Positions 52,784 to 60,888 of a stretch of DNA of 64,000 nucleotides are shown piece by piece (position 1 is the stretch's first letter; the number at the start of each line of letters is the position of its first letter). The notes below the pieces were generated by a model. That model ran no database searches. It saw nothing but the letters and a program-made list of their open reading frames with translations, and was not told the DNA's origin. The translations under genes and the position numbers were made by a program. Source of the DNA: Actinomyces israelii DSM 43320 (GTDB lineage: Bacteria; Actinomycetota; Actinomycetes; Actinomycetales; Actinomycetaceae); assembly GCF_000711965.1 (NCBI RefSeq), contig NZ_JONS01000001.1, positions 1 to 64,000 on the forward strand, read 5' to 3'.

Positions 52784-54262
52784 ATGACCACATCAACTGC
52801 TCAGAAGGACCGTCCCGCGCCCCCGAGCCCCGCCTCCGACGAGGGCCTGCGCCGCTCGTTGCGCAGCCGCCACCTGACGATGATCTCCATCGGCGGGGCG
52901 ATCGGCACCGGCCTGTTCGTGGCCTCGGGCGCCACGATCTCCACGGCCGGCCCCGGCGGCGCGCTGGTGGCCTACGCGGCCATCGGTGTCATGGTGTGGC
53001 TCATTATGCAGTCGCTGGGCGAGATGGCGGCCTACCTGCCGGTGGCCGGCTCCTTCGGCGAGTACGGGACCCGCTTCGTCTCGCCGTCCTTCGGATTCGC
53101 CATCGGCTGGAACTACTGGTTCAACTGGGCGATCACGGTGGCAGCCGAGCTGGTGGCGGCGGCGCTGGTGATGAAGTACTGGCTGCCGGAGGTGCCCTCG
53201 ATCGTGTGGTCGGGCCTGTTCCTGCTCATCCTGTTCGGCATCAACGCGCTGTCCACGCGCGCCTACGGCGAGAGCGAGTTCTGGTTCGCAGCCATCAAGG
53301 TCATGACGGTGATCGTCTTCCTCGTGCTGGGCGTGATCATGATCGTCGGGATCCTGGGGACGTCTCCGGGCACCAGCAACTGGACGGGGGGCGAGGCGCC
53401 CTTCGTGGGCGGCGGCAAGGGGGTCCTGCTGGTGCTCCTGGTGGCCGGCTACTCCTTCCAGGGCACCGAGCTCATCGGCACCGCCGCCGGCGAGGCCGAG
53501 CACCCGGAGGTCACGATCCCCCGGGCGATCCGCACGATCTTCTGGCGCATCCTGCTGTTCTACATCGGGGCGATCGCCGTCATCGGCTTCCTCATCCCCT
53601 ACACCGACCCGAACCTGCTCAACACCTCGGAGGAGAACGTCTCGATCAGCCCCTTCACGCTGATCTTCGAACGCGCCGGCGTGCTGGGGGCGGCCAGCCT
53701 CATGAACGCCGTCATCCTCACCTCGGTGCTCTCGGCGGGGACCTCGGGCCTGTACTCCTCGACCCGCATGCTCTTCGCCCTGGCCGAGCGCGGCCACGCC
53801 CCGCGCTTCCTCACCCGGCTGAGCCGCCACCAGGTGCCGCTCAACGCCCTGCTGGCCACCACCCTCGTGGGCCTGGCCGGCTTCCTGACGTCCCTGGTGG
53901 GCGACGGGCGGGCATACGAGCTGCTGCTGACGGTCTCGGCCCTGGCGGGCTTCATCACCTGGGCGGGGATCTCCTGGTGCCACTGGAAGTTCCGCATGGC
54001 CATGCGCGCCCAGGGGAGGAGCCTGGATGAGCTGCCGTACCGGGCGAGCCTCTTCCCCGCTGGCGCCGTCGTCGCCCTGGTCGCCTGTGCGGCGATCATC
54101 GTGGGTCAGGCCTACGAGCCGGCGACCTCCGGGGAGCCGCTGGGCGGCATCCTCATGTCCTACGTGGGCGTGCCGGTGTTCTTCGCCCTGTGGTGGGGCC
54201 ACAAGCTGGCCACGCGGGCCCCGAAGGTGGATCCGGCGACGGCGGACCTCGGACGGGGCTGA
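52784..54262 (+). CDS. APC-superfamily amino-acid permease (LysP-like)
   Basis: The 492-residue protein has 12 predicted helices and the amino-acid transporter signature near the N-terminus (LTMISIGGAIGTGLFVASGATISTAGPGGAL). It also has WNYWFNWAITVAAELVAA and GYSFQGTELIGTAAGEAEHPE. Sequence pattern is closest to lysine- and basic amino-acid-specific permeases, but substrate is not certain. ATG at 52784 is used; the frame is open to 52730. It diverges from dnaE2, whose LexA box is 134 bases upstream. Confidence 0.88.
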   Translation: MTTSTAQKDRPAPPSPASDEGLRRSLRSRHLTMISIGGAIGTGLFVASGATISTAGPGGALVAYAAIGVMVWLIMQSLGEMAAYLPVAGSFGEYGTRFVSPSFGFAIGWNYWFNWAITVAAELVAAALVMKYWLPEVPSIVWSGLFLLILFGINALSTRAYGESEFWFAAIKVMTVIVFLVLGVIMIVGILGTSPGTSNWTGGEAPFVGGGKGVLLVLLVAGYSFQGTELIGTAAGEAEHPEVTIPRAIRTIFWRILLFYIGAIAVIGFLIPYTDPNLLNTSEENVSISPFTLIFERAGVLGAASLMNAVILTSVLSAGTSGLYSSTRMLFALAERGHAPRFLTRLSRHQVPLNALLATTLVGLAGFLTSLVGDGRAYELLLTVSALAGFITWAGISWCHWKFRMAMRAQGRSLDELPYRASLFPAGAVVALVACAAIIVGQAYEPATSGEPLGGILMSYVGVPVFFALWWGHKLATRAPKVDPATADLGRG

Positions 54263-54462
54263 GAGGCTCCGGGGAGAGGACCGGCGACGCCGAGAGCCGC
54301 CGGGAGCCTCAGATGGCTGGTTCCGGGCGGGGCGCGTCGGAACGTGAACATACCCTCGCAGTCGATGTCGAGGCCCCGCCCGACGTCGGCGCCGGCCCGC
54401 CTCGAACCGATCTCCACGAGGGAAGAGGCCACAGACCCCAGACTTCGATCATCTCAGCGTGC

Positions 54463-55173
54463 TCAGGGGCGGGTCAGGAGCATGGCGGCCAGCACGGCGA
54501 GGGCCCACGAGGCGAGGGACCCGATGAGGAACTCCTCGGCCTTGTCGCCGCGCTCGTCCCTGCTGATCTCAGGGAAGCGGATGACGCCCTTAGCGGCGAT
54601 GACTGCGGCAACGGCGGCGTGTACGCCCATGGAGGCGAGCAGGAGCAGGAGGAGCCGCTCCAGCGGCCCGATCCACCGCCCGCCGCGCAGGGGCGCCCAG
54701 TCGGGCCGCGTCTCGCCGTCCCGGCCGGGCCGCGTCTCGCCGTCGGGCCGCACCCGCCCGCGGGCGATGGCCAGCAGGTCGGTGACGGCGCGGTTGGCCG
54801 GCGTCGTCAGCAGGAGGAGGCAGCCTGCGCCCTGGCACAGCCGGGCGGCGCGGCCCGCCGCGGCCTGCGGCTCACCCTGAAGCACCGCGCACAGGGCGAT
54901 CACCGCGATTGCCGCGCCCCAGCGCCAGAGAGTCGCGCGAGGAGCGGGGGCCAGCCGGGTCGCGGCGGTCCACAGGCCGGCCAGCCCCGCCGCGGCGGCG
55001 GCCTGCCACCACGGCAGGCCGAGGACGGGAGCGCCGAGCAGCGCCCCGAGGACCAGGACGACGACCTGCGCGACCCCCAGCCGACCGCCGGCGCCGCGCC
55101 AGGCGGCGGGACGGCCGCCCGCGGGGAAGAGAGCAGCCGTGACGCCGAGCAGAAGAACCAGAGCAGCAGTCAC
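54463..55173 (-). CDS. DUF3307 (SatE-like) membrane protein
   Basis: The 236-residue protein has about six helices and the C-terminal block typical of DUF3307: GPLERLLLLLLASMG, then AAVIAAKGVIRFPEI and AEEFLIGSLASW. DUF3307 genes commonly follow SatD genes. The GTG at 55173 overlaps the satD stop (GTGA), and AGGAGG is 9 bases upstream, so the two are coupled. The middle loop carries a short duplicated segment (DGETRPGRDGETRP). Role is unknown; SatD-E has been connected with acid tolerance in streptococci. Confidence 0.72.
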   Translation of the reverse strand: MTAALVLLLGVTAALFPAGGRPAAWRGAGGRLGVAQVVVLVLGALLGAPVLGLPWWQAAAAAGLAGLWTAATRLAPAPRATLWRWGAAIAVIALCAVLQGEPQAAAGRAARLCQGAGCLLLLTTPANRAVTDLLAIARGRVRPDGETRPGRDGETRPDWAPLRGGRWIGPLERLLLLLLASMGVHAAVAAVIAAKGVIRFPEISRDERGDKAEEFLIGSLASWALAVLAAMLLTRP

Positions 55174-55877
55174 CGTAGGACCCTCCTTCCGCGCCTGTCG
55201 TCCGTCACCGCGGCGAGCAGGGCCTGCGCCTCGAGCAGCCCCGCGCCCGTGCCCCGCACCAGCGCCGAGACGGCCGACTGGGTGACGCCCTCGGCACCGG
55301 CCGCCTCCACCTGCGTGGCCCCCATGAGAAGGCGCCCCATCAGTCGGCGCGGCCGCTCGCGCATGCGCTGAACGGCCTGGTCCCTGAGCGTGAGCATCGC
55401 ATTGGTGACCCGCTCGTGCTCCCGGACGTTCTCGCAGGCCGCGGGCCCTGCCGGGTCCTCGGGGGCCCCAGCGCCCAGGCGCACCCGGGTGCGCACGAAG
55501 CCGAGCCCCGCGTCCTGGGCGGCGTGCGCGCAGTCGATGGCCTCCCGCGCCAGCCACCAGGCGGGGCCGTCCTGAACGGGGGCGCCGTCGTTAGCGCCCA
55601 CGTCCCGGGCCTCGCCCGCGCCCACGCCGAAGCGCAGCGACAGGACCCCGGGGAGGAGCAGCTGGGTGCGCAGGGTGAGGGTGAGGGCCGCGCCGAGGCT
55701 GTCCGCGACCGCCTGGAACTCATCGCCGACAGTCGCGTACGGGCTCCGAGGCAGGTTGAGCCCTTCACCGGCGCGGACGAGGACGTCGGTGAAGGTCCGC
55801 TGGGCCTGAACGCGGTCGGGCAGAGCACGCGAGCCCACGATGTCGGCGATGACGGCATAACGGATGAGCATACTCAA
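55170..55877 (-). CDS. SatD-family protein
   Basis: The 235-residue product begins YAVIADIVGSRALPDRVQAQ, the standard SatD opening, with SPYATVGDEFQAVA and LSLRFGVGAGEA following. The C-terminus (GVTQSAVSALVRGTGAGLLEAQ) resembles a helix-turn-helix, suggesting DNA binding and self-regulation. The start may be TTG at 55877 (GAGGA at 6 bases) or the ATG at 55871 (12 bases). The promoter region contains two AATAC/GTATT palindromes. Forms an operon with the DUF3307 gene. Confidence 0.8.
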   Translation of the reverse strand: MSMLIRYAVIADIVGSRALPDRVQAQRTFTDVLVRAGEGLNLPRSPYATVGDEFQAVADSLGAALTLTLRTQLLLPGVLSLRFGVGAGEARDVGANDGAPVQDGPAWWLAREAIDCAHAAQDAGLGFVRTRVRLGAGAPEDPAGPAACENVREHERVTNAMLTLRDQAVQRMRERPRRLMGRLLMGATQVEAAGAEGVTQSAVSALVRGTGAGLLEAQALLAAVTDDRRGRRVLR

Positions 55878-55899
55878 GAATATTCCTCATAACCCAGCA

Positions 55900-55956
55900 A
55901 ATACAAGTATTAAATTTGATCAACACCGCCCCTTTAACAAGTCATATACTTGTATT
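55900..55956. promoter_or_regulatory. Two palindromic operator-like sites upstream of satD
   Basis: AATACAAGTATT (55900-55911) and ATACTTGTATT (55946-55956) are complementary versions of the same half-site pair AATAC/GTATT, 34 bases apart. They lie in an unusually AT-rich stretch for this genome, directly before satD. Binding by the SatD C-terminal helix-turn-helix is possible but unproven. Confidence 0.5.
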
Positions 55957-56121
55957 CCAGCGGGTAGAAGGCGGAGGCTGCTATGGCCGACGCACCTGCC
56001 GCCGCCGTCCGGCTGCCCCGCGCACCTGCCCGTTCCCGCCGCCTGGCGCACCCGGGATACCCTCGGCCTCCTCCGCACCGGGGCCTCGCCGGGGCCCGCG
56101 CCGCCGGGCCTCTGCCTCACC

Positions 56122-57777
56122 TCAGTCGTAGACCGCGTCGAGCCACCAGCGCCCCGCGCGCACGAGCAGCAGCGGCGGGCCGGGATCCGCGACCACCTGG
56201 AGGTAGGCCCGGCGCGACGCCCCCTCGGGGCGCCACCAGCCCTCGTCAACGGGCCAGGGTCCGGCCCATGACACGACCCGCCGGCGCCCCTCCCACCGGC
56301 CGCCGCCCCAGCCGCCGTCCTGGGGCCGGTCCACCTCCAGGCGCGCGGGCACGCCCTCGAGCTGCCCCTGCCGGTCGACGAGGACGTCCCGGCCCTCGGC
56401 GTCCACCAGCACGGCGGGGGCGGGACGCTCCGGCACGACCGACGGGGACGGCGCAGGCAGCGACCCCGCCCAGGGCGCACCGGTCCCGGTGGCGCCCGCG
56501 GCCGACGGCGCCCGCTCCCCCCAGGGGGCCGGCCGCGAGCGCGAGCGCGGGTCGCGTCCGGCCGCGAGACCGGGCACCTGGAGCGCGCCGGCGCCCAGGA
56601 GCGACTCGACGCGCTCGGCCGCCCGGTGGGCGCGCCTCTCCCCCTGCTCCCCGGGCGCGGTCCACAGGCCGGCCCCCTCGGGGGCCGGCTCGAGGGCGCT
56701 CAGGCGCAGGTGCTCCAGCGGGGCGGCGGGCGGACGCCCCGCGCGCCCCGACAGCCACCCCTCCAGCTGCCAGCGCACCCGGTCGGTCAGCTCGGCGGGG
56801 GTGGGGACGGCCCGGAGCATCCAGGAGCGGGCGAGGCCGGTGCCGTCCTCGCAGCGGGCCTCCACGAGCAGCCGTCCCGGGGCCAGGCCGTGCGCCGCGA
56901 GCCGGGCCGCGAGGTCCTCGGCCGCCGCGCGCGCGGCGAAGGCGGCGGCATCCGCCCGCGAGACGGGCGGGTCCAGGGGAGCCTCCACGGTGAGCTCGGC
57001 CTCCGGCCGCCGCGTCTCCGGCACCCGCCAGGAGGCGCCGGATGCGAGGCCGTGCAGCCGCTCCCCCGCCGCCCCGAAGCGGGCGGCGACGTCGCGAGCC
57101 GGCAGGGCCGCCAGGTCCCCGAGGCTGCGCAGGCCCAGACGCGCGAGGATCTCCAGCAGCCCGCGCGCCTCGTGGCGCAGCCGGTGCGTGGGCAGGGCCG
57201 CCAGGACGGCCTCCAGAGGCCAGGGGGACAGGAAGGCGGGCGCCCGCCCGGCGGGGACGATGATCCCCTCGTGCGCCGCGAGCACCGCCCCGAGCAGCGA
57301 GTCGGCGATTCCGACCTGGCACTCCGCCCCCGGCGCCTCGGCCACGGCCTCGACGAGGGCCGCGGCGAGCGCCTCCTCGCCCCCGGCCCAGGAGGCGGGG
57401 CCGCGGGCGCCGGACAGGGCCAGGCCGGGCCGGGCGACGAGCGGGTCGGCCAGCAGGGAGCCCAGGGCCTCCATGACGGCCTCGAAGCCGCGGGCCTCGT
57501 GGCCGGGGCGGGAGGGGACCGCGACGAGGCCGGGGCACAGGGCGCGGGCGACCCGCAGGCGCATCCCGGTGGCGACGCCGGCGGCGCGCGCGGGCGCGGA
57601 GGCGGCGACCACGCCGCGTCCGCCGACGACGGCGACAGGGGCCAGGGCCGGGTCCGGGGCCGCCTCCCGAGCCCGGTCTGCCGGAGCCCGCCGACGCCCG
57701 CGCGCCTCGAGGGCGAGGGCGACGACGGGCCAGTCGGGGACCCAGACGGCGACAAGGCGCGGGGCCCGGGGAGTCAT
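56122..57777 (-). CDS. imuB: ImuB-like inactive Y-family polymerase
   Basis: The 551-residue protein has the ImuB N-terminus VAVWVPDWPVVALALEA, in which the catalytic acidic residues of Y-family polymerases are missing. The palm/finger and helix-hairpin regions follow (RLGLRSLGDLAALPARDVAARFG). ImuB acts as a hub linking DnaE2, ImuA' and the beta clamp in SOS mutagenesis. The C-terminal 150 residues are Pro/Gly/Arg-rich and end in ARLEVDRPQDGGWGGG and WWLDAVYD, typical of actinobacterial ImuB. The ATG at 57777 overlaps the imuA' stop (ATGA). Confidence 0.88.
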   Translation of the reverse strand: MTPRAPRLVAVWVPDWPVVALALEARGRRRAPADRAREAAPDPALAPVAVVGGRGVVAASAPARAAGVATGMRLRVARALCPGLVAVPSRPGHEARGFEAVMEALGSLLADPLVARPGLALSGARGPASWAGGEEALAAALVEAVAEAPGAECQVGIADSLLGAVLAAHEGIIVPAGRAPAFLSPWPLEAVLAALPTHRLRHEARGLLEILARLGLRSLGDLAALPARDVAARFGAAGERLHGLASGASWRVPETRRPEAELTVEAPLDPPVSRADAAAFAARAAAEDLAARLAAHGLAPGRLLVEARCEDGTGLARSWMLRAVPTPAELTDRVRWQLEGWLSGRAGRPPAAPLEHLRLSALEPAPEGAGLWTAPGEQGERRAHRAAERVESLLGAGALQVPGLAAGRDPRSRSRPAPWGERAPSAAGATGTGAPWAGSLPAPSPSVVPERPAPAVLVDAEGRDVLVDRQGQLEGVPARLEVDRPQDGGWGGGRWEGRRRVVSWAGPWPVDEGWWRPEGASRRAYLQVVADPGPPLLLVRAGRWWLDAVYD

Positions 57778-58613
57778 GCGCCCCGCCCGGACACGACGGC
57801 GGGCCCGGGGCGGGGCTCCGCGCCCGCGGCCCGCGGGCCGGCCCCCGCGGCGTCGAGGAGGAGCTGGAAGGAGCCCGCTCCGGCGGGGTCCCGCAGCGAC
57901 CAGGCGAGGCGGTGCAGGTAGCCTTCGGGCATCTCGCTGGCGGGCCGCCCCGGGAGGGCCGGGTCGGCGGCCCGACAGCGGGGGTGCAGGGCGACGACGG
58001 CGCCGGGCCCGCCCGGCGGCGGGCCCGTCTGCGGCACGGCGTCCAGGACCCGCGCCCCCTCCCAGGGGGTCGGGGCGAGGAGGAGGGCGCCGCGCTCGCG
58101 GGCGCGGGCGGTCAGGTGGCGGCGGTCCCGGGCGCGCAGGGCGGCGGAGCACCGCGGGGAGACGAGAAGGACGTCGACGCCGTCGAGAAGGGCCTCGACG
58201 ACGGCGAGGAGGGTGCGGGAGTCGATGTCGGAGGCCGAGACGGCCAGGACGCGGTCGAGGGCGAGCCCGCTCTCCGCGGCGGCGCACCAGCCGATGCCCT
58301 CGGCGCCGACGACGGCGCACCAGCCGTGAGGCCCCTGCCGGTGGGCGGCGGCGGCCAGCAGGACGCTCGTCGAGCCGGTAATGCTGAGCGCCCCCGGCGC
58401 ATCCGCGATCGCAGCGGGCCAGGGGTCCGACCGGGCGTCCTCCTGACGGAGCGCGCGGGCCCGGACCATGGTGCGCCGGACGCCCCGGGAGACCTGGTCC
58501 GCCAGGCCGGTGCGCTGCTCGGCGCGCCTTAGGGCGGCGCGGGCCGCGGCGAGCCGGCTGGCGGCCGGCGTCCGCGGTGCCTGCGGCGTCCGCGGCGTCT
58601 GCGGTGCCTGCAT
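57774..58613 (-). CDS. imuA': ImuA'-like RecA-related SOS mutagenesis protein
   Basis: The 279-residue protein lies directly before imuB and matches the ImuA' pattern: a RecA-like core without intact Walker A (GALSITGSTSVLLAAAAHR, DRVLAVSASDIDSRTLLAVVEALLDGVDVLLV). The N-terminus is a Pro/Thr/Gln repeat (QTPRTPQAPRTP) encoded by a short tandem repeat. It supports the DnaE2-ImuB mutasome. AGGAGGAG precedes the ATG at 58613, and a perfect LexA box is 35 bases upstream. Sequence similarity alone is modest; context makes the call. Confidence 0.8.
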   Translation of the reverse strand: MQAPQTPRTPQAPRTPAASRLAAARAALRRAEQRTGLADQVSRGVRRTMVRARALRQEDARSDPWPAAIADAPGALSITGSTSVLLAAAAHRQGPHGWCAVVGAEGIGWCAAAESGLALDRVLAVSASDIDSRTLLAVVEALLDGVDVLLVSPRCSAALRARDRRHLTARARERGALLLAPTPWEGARVLDAVPQTGPPPGGPGAVVALHPRCRAADPALPGRPASEMPEGYLHRLAWSLRDPAGAGSFQLLLDAAGAGPRAAGAEPRPGPAVVSGRGA

Positions 58614-58648
58614 GGCAGCTCCTCCTGGTTCCTGCTCTCGAGCGCACT

Positions 58649-58664
58649 CGAACGCGCGTTCGAC
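58649..58664. promoter_or_regulatory. Perfect LexA (SOS) box upstream of imuA'-imuB
   Basis: TCGAACGCGCGTTCGA is a 16-bp perfect palindrome identical to the actinobacterial SOS consensus, 35 bases before the imuA' ATG. It places the operon under LexA control. Confidence 0.9.
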
Positions 58665-58816
58665 TCATGGGCAAGGATAGCGCCGCCCTCCGACACGCAG
58701 CCCGGGCGCGGGTCTCTCCGGGGACTCTCGGGTTCCTGCCAGGTGCGGCGGATAGAGTGACCATGCTCTACTTCTCGTGCCCCATCACGATCCTGAACAG
58801 ACACCGGAGGTCCGCT

Positions 58817-59392
58817 GTGAGTACCGACCTGACACGTCCGCGTCCGCCCTTCCCCTACGATCTGCTGCCGCCCCTGCCGGCCTTCACGCTGGAGTCCGAG
58901 GACATCGCCGAGGGCGAGCGCATCGCGGATCGTTTCACCGCGCCTGGCGAGAACATCTCCCCCGAGCTGCACTGGTCGGGCTTCCCGCAGGCCACGCGCT
59001 CCTTCGTCGTGTCCTGCTTCGACCCCGACGCCCCGACGCCCTCGGGGTGGTGGCACTGGACGGTGCAGGACCTCGACGCCTCGGTCACCTCCCTGCCCCG
59101 GGGGGTGGGAGAGTCCGACCTCCGGCTCGAGGGCGCCGCCTTCCACGCCGCCAATGACTCGGGCTCGCACGCCTGGTTCGGCCCCTACCCGCCCGGGGGA
59201 GACGGCGACCACCGCTACGTCTTCGCCGTGCACGCCCTGGACGTGGACACCCTGGGCCTGGACGACGAGGCCACCGCGGCGGCGGTCGCCTTCCACTGCG
59301 CGGCGCACAGCATCGCCCGCGCCACGCTCACCGCGACCTACTCGCTGCCCGGCGCCCCCGGCGCGGCGCCCTTCCTGCAGGAGTCCCAGTGA
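58817..59392 (+). CDS. YbhB/YbcL-family (PEBP, Raf-kinase-inhibitor-like) protein
   Basis: The 191-residue protein has the bacterial PEBP fold: FTLESEDIAEG, the ligand-pocket segments SPELHWSGFPQATRSFVVSCFDPDAP with WWHWTV, and the GPYPPGGDGDHRYVFAVHALD block. Function in bacteria is unclear; binding of a phosphorylated or lipid ligand is presumed. GTG at 58817 has GGAGG at 6 bases. Its stop overlaps the GTG of the following SDR gene (GTGA), so the two are coupled. Confidence 0.9.
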   Translation: MSTDLTRPRPPFPYDLLPPLPAFTLESEDIAEGERIADRFTAPGENISPELHWSGFPQATRSFVVSCFDPDAPTPSGWWHWTVQDLDASVTSLPRGVGESDLRLEGAAFHAANDSGSHAWFGPYPPGGDGDHRYVFAVHALDVDTLGLDDEATAAAVAFHCAAHSIARATLTATYSLPGAPGAAPFLQESQ

Positions 59393-60168
59393 GCCCTGCT
59401 GGCGTCGCCCGCAATGAGTCCGGCCGGCACCAGCGCCGCCCTGTGGCACTGATCACCGGCGCAACCTCGGGCATCGGGCTGGCGGTGGCGCGGGACCTCG
59501 CCGCCGACCACGACCTCGTCCTCCTGGCGCGCACGACCACGGATCTGGACGAGCTCGCCTCGGTCCTGGGGGAGGAGACCGGCGCGCGGGTGCGCACCTG
59601 CGCCGTGGATCTCACCGACGACGAGGCGCTGGCCGTCGCCGTCGGCGAGCTCAACCTCACCCAGCTCGACGTTCTGGTCAACTCCGCGGGCGTCGAGGCC
59701 TCCGGCACCCTGGAGGAGCTCTCCCCCGCGCGGTGGCGCAGCGTGCTGGACCTGGACCTGGTCGCCGTCGCCCACCTGACCGGCCTGCTGCTGCCCGCGC
59801 TGCGCGAGACGCGCGGGCTGGTCGTGATGATCAACTCCGGCTCGGGGCTGCGGACCTGGCCGCGGCAGGCGCTGTACTGCGCGGCGAAGGCCGGGCTCAA
59901 GGCGCTGGCGGACGCGCTGCGCGAGGAGGAGCGCAGCCGGGTGCGGGTGACGTCGATCTACCCCGGACGGGTGGACACGCCCATGCAGAAGCGCCTTCAG
60001 CGGGACAGGGCCCGTCGTCTGCGCGCCGAGGGGTCGGCGTCCCGCCGCTACCGGGCGGCGGACCACATGGCGACGACATCGGTGGCGGCCGCGGTCCGGC
60101 TGGCGGTGGACACGCCGATCGACGCGGTGGTCGAGGACCTGTCGATCAGGCCCGCGGACATGCTCTAG
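59389..60168 (+). CDS. Short-chain dehydrogenase/reductase
   Basis: The 259-residue enzyme has the NAD(P) motif ALITGATSGIGLAVA, NSAG in VLVNSAGVEA, catalytic Ser in VVMINSGSGL and the YxxxK motif YCAAK. The Arg after the first strand-helix unit (LLARTTTDL) favours NADP(H). The substrate is unknown. It is translationally coupled to the PEBP-like gene, which suggests a shared but unknown pathway. Confidence 0.9.
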   Translation: MSPAGVARNESGRHQRRPVALITGATSGIGLAVARDLAADHDLVLLARTTTDLDELASVLGEETGARVRTCAVDLTDDEALAVAVGELNLTQLDVLVNSAGVEASGTLEELSPARWRSVLDLDLVAVAHLTGLLLPALRETRGLVVMINSGSGLRTWPRQALYCAAKAGLKALADALREEERSRVRVTSIYPGRVDTPMQKRLQRDRARRLRAEGSASRRYRAADHMATTSVAAAVRLAVDTPIDAVVEDLSIRPADML

Positions 60169-60215
60169 CCCGGGGCCCTCCCGCCGCGGCTCCCCCTCGC
60201 GCTCCTCGGAGCCTT

Positions 60216-60680
60216 TCAGCGGGCGCCGGGGAAGCCGAGTGCGCGCCACGCCTCGTACAGGCCGACGGCGGCGGAGTTCGCCAGGTTCAGGGAGCGGCTG
60301 CCCTCGACCATGGGGATGCGGACCCGCTCGGTGACGCGGGGGTGGGACATGACCCCCTCGGGCAGGCCGGTGGGCTCGGGCCCGAGCAGGAGGGCGTCGT
60401 CGCCGCGCCAGCTGACGTCGGTGTAGAGGCGCTCGGCGCGGGAGGTGAAGGCGAGTACGCGCCCGGGCACCTGCTCCAGGCACTCCTCGAAGTCGGCGTG
60501 GACGCGGGTGCTGGCCAGGTCGTGGTAGTCCAGGCCGGCGCGGCGCAGCTTGGCGTCGTCCATGTCGAACAGGGGGTCGACCAGGTGCAGCATCGAGCCG
60601 GTGTTGGCGCTCAGGCGGATGGCGGCCCCGGTGTTGCCGGGGATCCGGGGGGAGAAGAAGATGACGTGCAGCACAGGCAC
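60216..60680 (-). CDS. trmL: tRNA (cytidine(34)-2'-O)-methyltransferase TrmL
   Basis: The 154-residue SPOUT methyltransferase shows SPRIPGNTGAAIRLSANTGS near the start, the knot motifs LLLGPEPTGLPEG and IPMVEGSRSLNLANSAAVG, and the usual length for TrmL. It methylates the wobble base of tRNA-Leu isoacceptors. This is of interest because two tRNA-Leu genes, one atypical, lie in the same window. The GTG at 60680 is used; a second GTG two codons later is possible. Confidence 0.92.
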   Translation of the reverse strand: MPVLHVIFFSPRIPGNTGAAIRLSANTGSMLHLVDPLFDMDDAKLRRAGLDYHDLASTRVHADFEECLEQVPGRVLAFTSRAERLYTDVSWRGDDALLLGPEPTGLPEGVMSHPRVTERVRIPMVEGSRSLNLANSAAVGLYEAWRALGFPGAR

Positions 60681-60888
60681 ATCCTGCCACCGCGCGCCGC
60701 CCGCGGAGGCGCTCAGCGGGCGGCGCCCATCAGCGGACGCGCGGGGTCTCCGAGCGCGCCGGGCGGCCCCGTGCGGCGCGTCCGGGGCCGCCCGCGCCGC
60801 ACGGGCCCGGTCCCTGGCTGCCTTCCCCGGTGCCTCGCCCGTCGTGCCGCACGGGACTCGGAGGAGTCGAGGCCCTCCGCCGGTCGCC

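Noticed and set aside
47488-54030. Very long plus-strand open frame (over 2,000 codons) antisense to dnaE2
   Set aside because: Runs through real genes on both strands; composition is Gly/Arg/Pro/Ala-rich without motifs. This is the usual antisense shadow of high-GC codons.
54270-54312. Terminator hairpin after the amino-acid permease
   Set aside because: Only an 8-bp stem (GAGGCTCC/GGAGCCTC) with a loop of about 27 bases and no U run; too weak to list.
55984-56993. Plus-strand ATG with a good GGAGG upstream of it and a long open frame
   Set aside because: After about 30 codons it is antisense to imuB, with pure Arg/Pro/Ala composition; the ribosome-site match is judged chance.
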